A program made the position numbers and the translations under genes. Below, piece by piece: positions 50,061-58,903 of a stretch of DNA of 64,000 bases. Below the pieces are notes generated by a model, which saw nothing but the letters and a program-made list of their open reading frames with translations, ran no database searches and was not told the DNA's origin. The DNA comes from Klebsiella michiganensis (GTDB taxonomy: Bacteria > Pseudomonadota > Gammaproteobacteria > Enterobacterales > Enterobacteriaceae), in the NCBI GenBank assembly GCA_000963575.1, contig CP011077.1:4898001-4962000 (forward strand), read 5' to 3'. Positions within the stretch are counted from its first letter, which is position 1. The number at the start of each line of letters is the position of its first letter.

Positions 50061-51386
50061 ATGCAAGCATCCGTTGCCACAACTCTCGATACCGGGGCTG
50101 ACGCTACGCCCGTAAACTCACGCGGAAAAGTCGTTGTTGCTTCGCTGGTCGGTACGGCCATCGAATTCTTCGACTTTTATATCTATGCCACCGCAGCGGT
50201 GATTGTCTTCCCGCACATCTTCTTCCCGCAGGGTGATCCGACGGCTGCCACGCTACAGTCTCTCGCCACTTTCGCCATCGCCTTTGTGGCTCGCCCGATT
50301 GGTTCGGCGCTATTCGGCCACTTCGGCGACCGCGTTGGCCGCAAAGTGACGCTGGTGGCTTCCCTGCTCACAATGGGGATTTCCACCGTCGTCATCGGCC
50401 TGCTGCCGGGCTATGCCAGTATCGGTATCTTCGCCCCGCTGCTGCTGGCGCTGGCCCGTTTTGGCCAGGGTCTTGGCCTGGGCGGCGAATGGGGAGGTGC
50501 GGCGTTGCTGGCCACTGAGAACGCGCCACCGCGCAAACGCGCGCTGTACGGCTCGTTCCCGCAGCTCGGCGCGCCGATCGGCTTCTTCTTTGCCAACGGT
50601 ACTTTCCTGCTGCTTTCGTGGCTGCTGACCGACGAGCAATTCATGTCCTGGGGCTGGCGTGTACCGTTCATTCTCTCTGCGGTGCTGGTCATTATCGGGC
50701 TTTATGTCCGCGTTTCGCTGCATGAAACGCCTGTTTTCGCGAAGATTGCCAAAGCCGGGAAGCAGGTCAAAGTCCCGCTGGGCACGCTGCTGACCAAACA
50801 CCTGAAGGCGACAATTCTCGGCACCTTCATCATGCTGGCGACCTATACGCTGTTCTATATCATGACGGTCTATTCCATGACCTTCAGCACCGCGCCAGTA
50901 CCGGCGGGCCTCGGCTTCTCGCGCAATGAAGTGCTGTGGATGCTAATGATGGCGGTGATTGGCTTTGGCGTGATGGTGCCGATTGCAGGTTATCTGGCGG
51001 ATGCTTTTGGCCGCCGTAAGAGCATGATTGTAATAACCAGCCTGATGATCCTGTTTGCGCTGTTCGTCTTCCCACCGCTGCTGGGCTCCGGCAACCAGGC
51101 GCTGGTGATGGCCTACCTGCTGATTGGCCTGAGCCTGATGGGGCTGACCTTTGGCCCAATGGGCGCGCTGCTGCCGGAGATGTTCCCGACGGAAGTACGC
51201 TATACCGGCGCATCATTCTCTTACAACGTCGCATCCATTCTTGGCGCGTCTGTCGCACCCTATATCGCCACCTGGCTGCAGGCTAATTACGGCCTGTTCT
51301 ATGTCGGCGTTTATCTGGCGGCGATGTCTGCACTGACGCTGATTGCGCTGCTGCTGAGTAAAGAGACCCGCCACCAGTCGCTGTAA
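50061..51386 (+). CDS. yhjE: MFS metabolite:H+ symporter YhjE
   Basis: A 441-residue permease of the MHS group, one residue longer than E. coli YhjE. It has GTAIEFFDFYIYATAAVIVFP in helix 1, FGHFGDRVGRK in the 2-3 loop, ARFGQGLGLGGEWGG in helix 4 and ADAFGRRKSM in the second half. The substrate is unknown. It converges on yhjG across a paired hairpin repeat. Confidence 0.93.
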   Translation: MQASVATTLDTGADATPVNSRGKVVVASLVGTAIEFFDFYIYATAAVIVFPHIFFPQGDPTAATLQSLATFAIAFVARPIGSALFGHFGDRVGRKVTLVASLLTMGISTVVIGLLPGYASIGIFAPLLLALARFGQGLGLGGEWGGAALLATENAPPRKRALYGSFPQLGAPIGFFFANGTFLLLSWLLTDEQFMSWGWRVPFILSAVLVIIGLYVRVSLHETPVFAKIAKAGKQVKVPLGTLLTKHLKATILGTFIMLATYTLFYIMTVYSMTFSTAPVPAGLGFSRNEVLWMLMMAVIGFGVMVPIAGYLADAFGRRKSMIVITSLMILFALFVFPPLLGSGNQALVMAYLLIGLSLMGLTFGPMGALLPEMFPTEVRYTGASFSYNVASILGASVAPYIATWLQANYGLFYVGVYLAAMSALTLIALLLSKETRHQSL

Positions 51387-51392
51387 TTTTTA

Positions 51393-51530
51393 CCCTCACC
51401 CTAACCCTCTCCCTAAAAGGGAGAGGGGACGAGAGGAGAAACCCGGCTAAAAGTCAGTTTTAGCTTCTCAGCTGACCGCGGGTCTTTTCTTTCCCCCTCT
51501 CCCCTTCGGGGAGAGGGCCGGGGTGAAGGG
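51393..51530. repeat. Paired hairpin intergenic repeat, copy 3
   Basis: Left arm CCCTCACCCTAACCCTCTCCC-TAAAA-GGGAGAGGGG split by a 60-bp spacer from right arm CCCCCTCTCCCC-TTC-GGGGAGAGGG ending CCGGGGTGAAGGG. It fills the convergent gap between yhjE and yhjG. The inner spacer also has CTAAAA...TTTTAG. Confidence 0.8.
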
Positions 51531-51535
51531 AAGCC

Positions 51536-53602
51536 TCACTTCTTCATCTGCCCCAAAATCGTCCGGCACTGATTTTCGCTCCCTTCAGAAGGCGATATCA
51601 ACGCAGCCAGAGCCGCCGCCGGGGTGACCAGCGTTGCAAGCGCTGCGGCCACTGCGCCACGGATAATCAATGGTCCCGGCTTCACGCCCGCATCCGGACT
51701 CTTGAACGTACCGCGCACATAGAGCGGGGAACGCAGCGTAATAATACGAATACCTTTGCTCTCCGGATCGATGGTCAAATCCAGGCGCTCGCTGGCGAAG
51801 TTGGTGCTGCCGGTAACGTTAATCAGCGCGTTTTCAGTATCAAAGGCAAAAATTCTCGGCGTCGCGATCCCGTTGCGCAAATCCAAGTTCGCGGCGGCAC
51901 AGTTGATCCGCACCTCATCATCGCCAAAAATCTTGCCGACAATGTAGTTGCCCACGTTGAGGCCGACGATTTCCATCAGGTTACGGCTGATAAGCCCGTC
52001 ATTCATCAATAGCTTCAAACTACCGTTACTGGTACCCAGCAGCGCAGCAACCGAGTTACCCCGCCCGCTCAGATTAGCGTCACCGTTCAGTTCGCCGAGC
52101 GTTTTCTGCATCGACTCAACCTTCGGCATAAGCTGCTTCAGCTGCAGACGGCGCGCCTGGATATCCGCTTTCCCCTGCATCGGCTTTTTATCGCCCTCAA
52201 GGTGGATGTTGGCATTGATGGAGCCGCCCGCCATGCCGAATTTCAGCGGCTGCAGGCGAAGATCAGCGTTCTTCAGAATTACGTGGGTGGTCAGGTCGCT
52301 CAGCGGCAGCGTGCCGCTGTGCTCAATGCGCTGTCCTTTAAAGCGCACATCGGCGTCCATCACGTTCCATTTATCCGTCTCAAAGCGATCGTAAGGCAGC
52401 ACTTTGTCGGCGGGCTGTACCGTCGTGTCACCGCGTTGCTGTTTAGCTTTTTTCGTCTTCTCTGCGCCCTTCCCTGAGTCAACACCAATCAGCGGCCCTA
52501 AATCGGCCAGCCGCAGCTGTTTAGAGACTAAGTCTCCCTCGAGTTTAGGCCGTGGTTTACCCTGGCTGTAGGTCAGGGAACCGTGAATATCGCTGTCGCC
52601 AATGCGCCCATTAAAATCCTGATAGCGGAAGACGGAGCCTTTCTCCGTGTCGATTTTTGCCAGCAGGTGGCCGTCCGTTTCAAACGGGGGCGTATCCGGC
52701 AGCAGCACGCCGGTCAACGCGTAAAGATTGCCGAGAGAATCCCCGGAAAATTTGAGCCGGAGATCGACGCCACCCATTTTCATCGGATCGTTAACGGTGC
52801 CAGCGAAGGCCACACGCGACGTACCCGAACGCACATCGGCCTGTACCGGGAATGCGCTGTCGCTTTCGCTACGCAGCGCCAGCATACCGCCAATTTTACC
52901 GCTGCCCTCCACCGGCTGGCCGTTGTAGCGGCCATTCACTTTCAGGCCGAAAACATAGTCTGCCGCTTTCGCCGCATCTTTGCCCTGCGGCTTTTGGCCG
53001 GACACTTCGCTGAACGGCAGCGGTTTACCCAGCGGATCAACCAGGATCGTCAGATCGGCTTTCGTGACCTTGTCGTCCACCGCGATCCGCCCTTTATCGA
53101 ACAAAATATTATCCAGCCGGAAGGACCAGCCGGAGGACTTTTGATTCGGATCGTTGTCGCCTGAGCTGGCAAGATTAAAGGTCCAGTTATTGTTTTTTGC
53201 CGACAGCCGGATAATACGCACATCGGGCTCAACCAGCTTTATCCAGGGGATATAAACCGTTTTGGTTAGCAGTGAAAGCGGGGCCAGCGTTGCCTCCACG
53301 CGGGGGAGATGAACCATGGTCACTTCGGGAATGTCAGGCGGGTTGCCAAGAAGAATATCTTCGGCATGAACATGCGGCCACGGCACCCAGCTGCGCCAGC
53401 CAGATTCGTCTTTATTACGTTCCCAAACAATCCCCAAATCGCCGCGAATGGCAAAGGGGCGGTTCAGTTCTGTCGAGACTTTTTGGTTGATGGTTGGTTT
53501 CAGCCGGTTCCAGTCAAACGTCGCAATCACCACGATCGCTACGACAACCAACAACAAGAAAATCCCGGCGACTGCGCTACTAATTTTACCCGTTCTTGTC
53601 AT
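51536..53602 (-). CDS. yhjG: AsmA-family protein YhjG
   Basis: A 688-residue protein anchored by an N-terminal helix (SSAVAGIFLLLVVVAIVVIA) with a long periplasmic beta-rich AsmA/TamB-like body. Motifs include FDWNRLKPTINQKVSTELNRPFAI at the N-terminus and the C-terminal AsmA domain (NGDANLSGRGNSVAALLGTSNGS; SERLDLTIDPESKGI). AsmA-like proteins are thought to move phospholipids between the membranes; YhjG is one of the six in E. coli. It is a stand-alone gene convergent with yhjE. Confidence 0.93.
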   Translation of the reverse strand: MTRTGKISSAVAGIFLLLVVVAIVVIATFDWNRLKPTINQKVSTELNRPFAIRGDLGIVWERNKDESGWRSWVPWPHVHAEDILLGNPPDIPEVTMVHLPRVEATLAPLSLLTKTVYIPWIKLVEPDVRIIRLSAKNNNWTFNLASSGDNDPNQKSSGWSFRLDNILFDKGRIAVDDKVTKADLTILVDPLGKPLPFSEVSGQKPQGKDAAKAADYVFGLKVNGRYNGQPVEGSGKIGGMLALRSESDSAFPVQADVRSGTSRVAFAGTVNDPMKMGGVDLRLKFSGDSLGNLYALTGVLLPDTPPFETDGHLLAKIDTEKGSVFRYQDFNGRIGDSDIHGSLTYSQGKPRPKLEGDLVSKQLRLADLGPLIGVDSGKGAEKTKKAKQQRGDTTVQPADKVLPYDRFETDKWNVMDADVRFKGQRIEHSGTLPLSDLTTHVILKNADLRLQPLKFGMAGGSINANIHLEGDKKPMQGKADIQARRLQLKQLMPKVESMQKTLGELNGDANLSGRGNSVAALLGTSNGSLKLLMNDGLISRNLMEIVGLNVGNYIVGKIFGDDEVRINCAAANLDLRNGIATPRIFAFDTENALINVTGSTNFASERLDLTIDPESKGIRIITLRSPLYVRGTFKSPDAGVKPGPLIIRGAVAAALATLVTPAAALAALISPSEGSENQCRTILGQMKK

Positions 53603-53667
53603 CCTTCTTACCTCTCCTGATGCCGGTCTGCCTGACTAAAAGATAGTTCAGCATGACCGAAACGGCA

Positions 53668-54441
53668 TCAGGGGAGGCGAATCAGAACGTTTTCCAGATT
53701 TTCGAAAGGCACGGGGCGAGACAGGAAATAACCTTGCGCCGCATAAGCAGGTGAAGGCTGAACATCTCTCCATTCTTCAACCGTTTCAATACCTTCGACA
53801 ATCACGCCCTTGCAATAGCGGTTCATTAATTGCAGCAGCATGGTAAACAAATTACGCCCTTCATCACTTTTTCTCAGCATGATGAAAAGCTCACGCGCCA
53901 CTTTGATGTAGTCATAGCGGACTTCGCTCAGCGCGGAGAAATTGGCAAGACCTGTACCAAAGTCATCCAGCCAAAGCGGGCCAAACTCATGCATACCGGC
54001 CAGCGTTGCCGACTGTGGCAAGTTGATATGCTCCACCAGCTCAAAGCGCACCCACGGCAGCTTCGCGATCAAATCGAGGATCGGCTGATGCTGCTTCATG
54101 GCAATCAGAGTTGGGCCATCAACGTTGACCGAGGCCAGGATGTTGTGCCCGATAAAGGTCTGTTCCCAGGCTTCCAGCAGACGCAGTTGCTCTTCCACCA
54201 CCGCAATACGCTGGCGGCTGGGGATAGAAGAGAAATAGCGATCGGGGGGAATACGCACCTCAGCCTCAGCAGGATGCGTGACCACCGTGAGCAGCTCAAC
54301 TGCCATTAATTTCCCGTCTGTCTTATAAATCGGCTGAAAGGTATAGCGGCGCTGGCACTGCAGCCAAAATCGTCGCTCCTGTAAACTTTCAACGCTCGCT
54401 TCAAGCGTATGCAGCCGGTGAGTAATCTGCTTCAACTTCAT
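53668..54441 (-). CDS. pdeH: Cyclic-di-GMP phosphodiesterase PdeH (YhjH)
   Basis: A 257-residue stand-alone EAL enzyme that keeps c-di-GMP low in motile cells. It matches E. coli PdeH. The EAL motif is a conservative ELL (AVELLTVV, near residue 50), with the other catalytic residues in place: Asn in ASVNVDGPT near 115, Glu in FELVEH near 143, WLDDFGTGLANFS near 165, and Glu in VIVEGIETVEEW near 220. No sensor or membrane part. It has a sigma-28 promoter at 54489-54515, so it belongs to the flagellar late genes. Confidence 0.95.
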   Translation of the reverse strand: MKLKQITHRLHTLEASVESLQERRFWLQCQRRYTFQPIYKTDGKLMAVELLTVVTHPAEAEVRIPPDRYFSSIPSRQRIAVVEEQLRLLEAWEQTFIGHNILASVNVDGPTLIAMKQHQPILDLIAKLPWVRFELVEHINLPQSATLAGMHEFGPLWLDDFGTGLANFSALSEVRYDYIKVARELFIMLRKSDEGRNLFTMLLQLMNRYCKGVIVEGIETVEEWRDVQPSPAYAAQGYFLSRPVPFENLENVLIRLP

Positions 54442-54488
54442 CTGTACATCCTGTTTGCCCTGATGACTCTACATGGCTCGTCGAAAGG

Positions 54489-54515
54489 TTATCGGCGTCG
54501 GAATAGAGAACTTTA
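54489..54515 (-). promoter_or_regulatory. Sigma-28 (FliA) promoter of pdeH
   Basis: On the minus strand TAAAGTTC, an exact 11-bp spacer, then GCCGATAA. The consensus is TAAAGTTT-N11-GCCGATAA, so only one base differs. It is about 50 bp upstream of the pdeH start. Confidence 0.93.
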
Positions 54516-54684
54516 TGCTCGCTTTCGCAGCAAAATGGGCTACAGCGATTTTTGTCACAATCACAATAACCTGGCGCACATCAAAAATTTTCGAAACGCC
54601 GTTTTAAAATGTTTGACTCACTTTTCACCCCGGCGGAGAATGCCAAAAAACAGTTTTTTTGTTCATTTCATCATCAGGTTTCTT

Positions 54685-55617
54685 ATGCTCACTCAGAAAA
54701 TTGCCGTGATCGGCGAATGCATGATCGAACTCTCTCAGAACGGCACTCAGGTGCAGCGCAGCTTTGGTGGCGATACCTTAAATACCTCCGTTTACCTCGC
54801 CCGCCAGGTCAGCGAAAGCGAGCTGGAAGTGCACTATGTCACTGCCCTCGGTGAAGACAGTTTTAGCCAGCAAATGCTGGACGCCTGGCACCAGGAACGT
54901 CTGAACACGGCATTGATTCAGCGTCTGGAGCACCGCCTTCCGGGCCTGTATTACATCGAGACCGATAGCCACGGCGAGCGGACGTTCTACTACTGGCGTA
55001 ACGAAGCGGCGGCGCGGTTCTGGCTGGAGAGCGAGCGTTCAGATGAAATATGCGCGGAGCTGGCCCAGTTTGATTATCTCTACCTGAGCGGCATTAGCCT
55101 GGCTATCCTCAACGACACCAGCCGGAAGAAGCTTTTCGCGATGCTGAAACAGGCCAGGGCGAACGGCTGCAAGGTCGTTTTCGACAACAACTACCGGCCG
55201 CGCTTATGGGCCAGCCCCGAAGAGACACAGCGCGTATACCGGGCAATGCTGGCCTGCACGGATATTGCGTTCCTGACGCTGGACGATGAGGACGCGCTCT
55301 GGGGTGCCGCCCCGGTAGAGGAAGTGATTCACCGGACGCACGCCGCAGGCGTAGAAGAAGTGGTGATCAAACGAGGCGCAGCGTCCTGTCTGGTATCGGT
55401 AAAAGGTGAAAATGCGCTCGACGTTCCGGCGCTTCGCCTGGCAAAAGAAAAAATCGTGGACACCACCGCGGCAGGAGACTCCTTTAGCGCCGGCTATCTG
55501 GCGGTGCGTTTAACCGGGGGTACGGCTGAAGAGGCCGCGAAGCGCGGTCATTTGACGGCGGGCACGGTGATTCAATATCGCGGGGCGATTATTCCGCGGG
55601 AAGCGATGCCCAAATAA
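54685..55617 (+). CDS. kdgK: 2-dehydro-3-deoxygluconokinase KdgK
   Basis: A 310-residue PfkB-family kinase that phosphorylates KDG to KDPG in hexuronate and pectin breakdown. It matches E. coli KdgK: KIAVIGECMIELS at the N-terminus, FGGDTLNTSVYLAR near 28, NYRPRLW near 170, and the catalytic DTTAAGDSFSAGYLA near 254 with its aspartate base. ATG 54685 matches the E. coli start; the open frame continues back to 54409 inside pdeH on the other strand. Divergent from pdeH. A paired hairpin repeat follows the stop. Confidence 0.95.
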   Translation: MLTQKIAVIGECMIELSQNGTQVQRSFGGDTLNTSVYLARQVSESELEVHYVTALGEDSFSQQMLDAWHQERLNTALIQRLEHRLPGLYYIETDSHGERTFYYWRNEAAARFWLESERSDEICAELAQFDYLYLSGISLAILNDTSRKKLFAMLKQARANGCKVVFDNNYRPRLWASPEETQRVYRAMLACTDIAFLTLDDEDALWGAAPVEEVIHRTHAAGVEEVVIKRGAASCLVSVKGENALDVPALRLAKEKIVDTTAAGDSFSAGYLAVRLTGGTAEEAAKRGHLTAGTVIQYRGAIIPREAMPK

Positions 55618-55622
55618 GTTGA

Positions 55623-55722
55623 CCCTCACCCTAACCCTCTCCCTGAAAGGGAGAGGGGACGAAAAGAAAACGTCCTCACGAATTCCCCCTCTCCCCTATG
55701 GGGAGAGGGTCGGGGTGAGGGG
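55623..55722. repeat. Paired hairpin intergenic repeat, copy 4
   Basis: Left arm CCCTCACCCTAACCCTCTCC-CTGAAAG-GGAGAGGGG, then a 25-bp spacer, then CCCCCTCTCCCC-TAT-GGGGAGAGGG ending TCGGGGTGAGGGG. It lies in the convergent gap between kdgK and yhjJ, six bases after the kdgK stop. Confidence 0.82.
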
Positions 55723-55733
55723 CTTTTCAGGCA

Positions 55734-57218
55734 CTATGACGCCGGAGGAATATCCGAAACATCCTGCTTAGGATCGTCGGTCACCGGCGGCGCTGCGGCT
55801 GGCACCATCACCTTATCCCACGTCTCTTTCAGCTCTTTCATGTTGTACTCAGGCTCGCCTTTAGGCTGCAACAGCACCATCGACATCTCCTGAGACAGCT
55901 GCTGCCGCAGATCCTGGTTGAGCATCGACACGGTCAGGCTGTCGAGGAAATCCTGACGCAGCTTCTGGTACTGCTCCGGCGCAATATCAACTACCTGGTT
56001 CTGCAGCGAACGCATACGCTGGCTGATCAACACGTCGGTGTTGGTGCGCGCATAGGTGGCAAACAGCTTCGTCAGCTCATTCTTTTTCTGCGCGATCAGC
56101 GCGTCGAATTCTTCCTGGGACAGGCCTTTATCGCGCACTCGCAGCAGTTCACGCCCGACGCTGGTAAGACTGGCGTTCAGCTTATCGTTCGGGGATTCAA
56201 TGTTGATCCCGCACTGGGCACGCAAATAAAGCACGCGGCAATCAAAGCTCAGATTAAGGTCTTTAACGCCATTTTTGCTCAGGCTTTGCTGCACATTCCA
56301 GAACAGCGCCTCACGGGCCAGATCGGCACGCCAGTAGCGCAGCAGCGCCGCAGATTCACGAATCGGCTGCCAGGTGTTATCCCACATCAGAGACAACCTG
56401 TCCTGACGCACGCTGTCGGTCATCAGGCTAACCGGCTCAGGGTTAAGCGGAGAAAGGGTTGGCACCGGCGCAGGGGTGTCGCGCTTGCCTTTCAGTTCGC
56501 CGAAGGTTTTGTTGATTTGCTCCGCCACGCTGCGGCTGTCCACGTTGCCGACCACGATAAGGGTCATGGCATCCGGGGTGTACCACTTGTCGTAAAACGC
56601 TTTCAGCTGCGCGGCATCAACCGGGCGCTTGAGGTTTTCAGCCGGATCGTGGCCAAGCAGCGTGGAGCCTTTCAGACGGTAGCGCCACCAGCTGTCTTTG
56701 GTGTTCATCGGCCAGGTCGCGACCATATCCGGCACATGCAGTGCCGCAGTCACGGTTGCCGACGTCACGGCCAGCGACCCGATGTTGGTCGACATAAACG
56801 CCAGCGCTTCTTTCAGCAAATCATTGCGGTTATTAGGCAGGCTAAGGTTAAACAGCGTGAAGTCATAGGAGACGATAGCCGGAGGAAGTGGACGCTCCGG
56901 ATCGCTGCTTTGGTGCCATAACGAACGCGCCTGACTCGTCGGCAGACCGCCGGTCTGCGTCAGCAGCATGCGCGGTAAAAAGTGGCTATAACCGCTTTGT
57001 TGGGCGGTTTCGGTGAGCGAGCCGTTATTCACCATCAGGCGAATTTCAACGCGGTCGCTTGGGCGCTGGGGGGTGGCCAAAACCTGCCACTGGAAGCCGT
57101 TAGAGAGCGTCCCCTGTTGCCAGGCCGGGTCCGGCTGGAGCGCTTCTGCCTGCACGTTGCCGGCCGTTGCGGCTAATAGCAACCCGCCAGCTAAAAGTCG
57201 AATCTTGGTGCCCTGCAT
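55734..57218 (-). CDS. yhjJ: M16-peptidase-like periplasmic protein YhjJ, zinc site lost
   Basis: A 494-residue precursor close to E. coli YhjJ. A signal peptide (MQGTKIRLLAGGLLLAATAGNVQA) is followed by two M16-type halves. The zinc motif HxxEH is replaced by HFLPR in SGYSHFLPRM near residue 80, so proteolysis is unlikely; E. coli YhjJ also lacks it. The second-half motif TPDAMTLIVVGNVD is kept. ATG 57218 is the conserved start; an in-frame ATG at 57236 adds six residues. Role unknown. Confidence 0.92.
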   Translation of the reverse strand: MQGTKIRLLAGGLLLAATAGNVQAEALQPDPAWQQGTLSNGFQWQVLATPQRPSDRVEIRLMVNNGSLTETAQQSGYSHFLPRMLLTQTGGLPTSQARSLWHQSSDPERPLPPAIVSYDFTLFNLSLPNNRNDLLKEALAFMSTNIGSLAVTSATVTAALHVPDMVATWPMNTKDSWWRYRLKGSTLLGHDPAENLKRPVDAAQLKAFYDKWYTPDAMTLIVVGNVDSRSVAEQINKTFGELKGKRDTPAPVPTLSPLNPEPVSLMTDSVRQDRLSLMWDNTWQPIRESAALLRYWRADLAREALFWNVQQSLSKNGVKDLNLSFDCRVLYLRAQCGINIESPNDKLNASLTSVGRELLRVRDKGLSQEEFDALIAQKKNELTKLFATYARTNTDVLISQRMRSLQNQVVDIAPEQYQKLRQDFLDSLTVSMLNQDLRQQLSQEMSMVLLQPKGEPEYNMKELKETWDKVMVPAAAPPVTDDPKQDVSDIPPAS

Positions 57219-57395
57219 GTGAACCCCTAAAAACAATCCTGGTTAAAAGTAGCACATCGGCGCGGCATTCGACGTCCGCAGACCGACATAGGTGACGTTT
57301 CACCAATCCGTTTGACCGCATTTCTGCGAAAACGTCACGTAAGAAAGTGAAAAATAGAGAATGTTGAATGTTTAGTGGGGTAATTATGCAGAGTC

Positions 57396-57424
57396 GCCCG
57401 CAGCGAGGGCAAGTCGCTGCGGGC
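57396..57424 (-). terminator. Hairpin after dctA
   Basis: GCCCGCAGCGA and TCGCTGCGGGC form a perfect 11-bp stem with a 7-base loop, starting 12 bp after the dctA stop. There is no U-run, so termination would be weak or factor-assisted. Confidence 0.6.
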
Positions 57425-57435
57425 AATTGGTCGGA

Positions 57436-58722
57436 TTAGTGGGAGACTTCGGTCACTTTTTTGTCAGATTGTGGATTATCCAGCTGCTGATGAAGTTGCT
57501 TTTCATCCAGCTGTTTTACCCATTTTGCAACAACCACGGTAGCCACGCCGTTACCCACCAGGTTAGTCAAGGCACGCGCTTCGGACATGAAGCGGTCGAT
57601 ACCCAGAATCAGCGCCAGGCCCGCAACCGGCAGATGACCTACCGCAGAAATGGTTGCCGCCAGTACGATGAAGCCGCTGCCGGTAACCCCAGCCGCCCCT
57701 TTAGAAGAGAGCAGCAACACAACCAGCAGCGTGATCTGATGGAAAATATCCATGTGGCTGTTGGTCGCCTGAGCAATAAACACCGCCGCCATTGTCAGGT
57801 AAATCGAGGTGCCGTCCAGGTTGAAGGAGTAACCGGTTGGAATAACCAGACCCACAACGGATTTACGGCAGCCCAGCTTCTCCATCTTATCGAGCATACG
57901 TGGCAGAACGGACTCGGAAGAAGATGTCCCCAACACAATCAGCAGCTCTTCTTTGATGTAGCGGATGAACTTGAAGATGTTGAAGCCCGTGGCGCGGGCG
58001 ATGGAACCCAGTACCAGAATCACAAACAGCAGGCAGGTAATGTAGAAGCAGACGATCAGTTGGCCCAGTTGCACCAGCGAGCCTACGCCATATTTACCGA
58101 TGGTGAACGCCATTGCCCCAAACGCCCCGATAGGCGCCAGGCGCATGATCATGTTGATGATGCCGAAGATAACCTGCGAGAAGCTTTCGATGACGTTAAA
58201 GATCATCTGGCCTTTGTGGCCCAGACGATGCAGGGCAAAACCGAACAGTACGGCAAACAGCAGCACCTGCAGGATGTTACCGCTGGCAAACGCACCAATC
58301 ACGCTGCCCGGGATCACGTCCAGCAAGAAGGCAATAACGCCCTGCTGCTGAGCTTGTTCAGCGTAAACTGCAACCGCTTTCGCATCCAGCGTCGCCGGGT
58401 CCACGTTCATTCCGGCACCAGGCTGCAGCACGTTAACCACGACAAGACCGATAATCAGCGCAATGGTGCTGACAATTTCAAAATACAGTAACGCTACCGC
58501 GCCGGTACGGCCCACGGCTTTCATGCTTTCCATGCCAGCGATCCCGGTCACCACGGTACAGAAGATGACGGGCGCAATAATCATTTTAATCAGTTTAACG
58601 AACGCGTCGCCAAACGGTTTCATTTGGGCACCCAATTCCGGGTAAAAGTGACCCAGCAAAATGCCGATGGCAATTGCGGTCAGCACCTGAAAATACAGAC
58701 TTTTGAAGAGTGAGGTTTTCAT
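57436..58722 (-). CDS. dctA: C4-dicarboxylate transporter DctA
   Basis: A 428-residue DAACS-family symporter for succinate, fumarate, malate and orotate, same length as E. coli DctA. It has eight helices and two re-entrant loops; the hallmark motifs are GTSSSESVLPRML near 270, GYSFNLDGTSIYLT near 300 and SKGAAGVTGSGFIVLAA near 345. ATG 58722 (MKTSLFKSLYFQVL) is conserved; the frame opens at 58785. Upstream, an 8-bp inverted repeat CTGGATCG/CGATCCAG spans 58821-58873 and may be regulatory; I do not recognise it. Confidence 0.97.
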   Translation of the reverse strand: MKTSLFKSLYFQVLTAIAIGILLGHFYPELGAQMKPFGDAFVKLIKMIIAPVIFCTVVTGIAGMESMKAVGRTGAVALLYFEIVSTIALIIGLVVVNVLQPGAGMNVDPATLDAKAVAVYAEQAQQQGVIAFLLDVIPGSVIGAFASGNILQVLLFAVLFGFALHRLGHKGQMIFNVIESFSQVIFGIINMIMRLAPIGAFGAMAFTIGKYGVGSLVQLGQLIVCFYITCLLFVILVLGSIARATGFNIFKFIRYIKEELLIVLGTSSSESVLPRMLDKMEKLGCRKSVVGLVIPTGYSFNLDGTSIYLTMAAVFIAQATNSHMDIFHQITLLVVLLLSSKGAAGVTGSGFIVLAATISAVGHLPVAGLALILGIDRFMSEARALTNLVGNGVATVVVAKWVKQLDEKQLHQQLDNPQSDKKVTEVSH

Positions 58723-58903
58723 TAGAGTATCCTTGAACGGAGAGTAACCGCAGCCCCGGCTCAGGAACCGGTATGACTGCGGCACTCAACATAGCACCCT
58801 AAAAAAAACGCAGAAGTGGCCTGGATCGATTTTGTTAACAGGATTGTTAAAAACTTGAACTGAACCGATCCAGCTCGTAACATTTGTAACTATTGTTTTT
58901 CAT

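Noticed and set aside
54640..54684. KdgR operator before kdgK
   Set aside because: AAAACAGTTTTTTTG resembles the A/T-rich KdgR box only loosely and lacks its paired TGAAAC/GTTTCA core, so I did not annotate it.
57427..58491. A 354-codon open frame on the plus strand opposite dctA
   Set aside because: Antisense shadow of dctA; rich in Gln, His and Asn with no recognisable motif.
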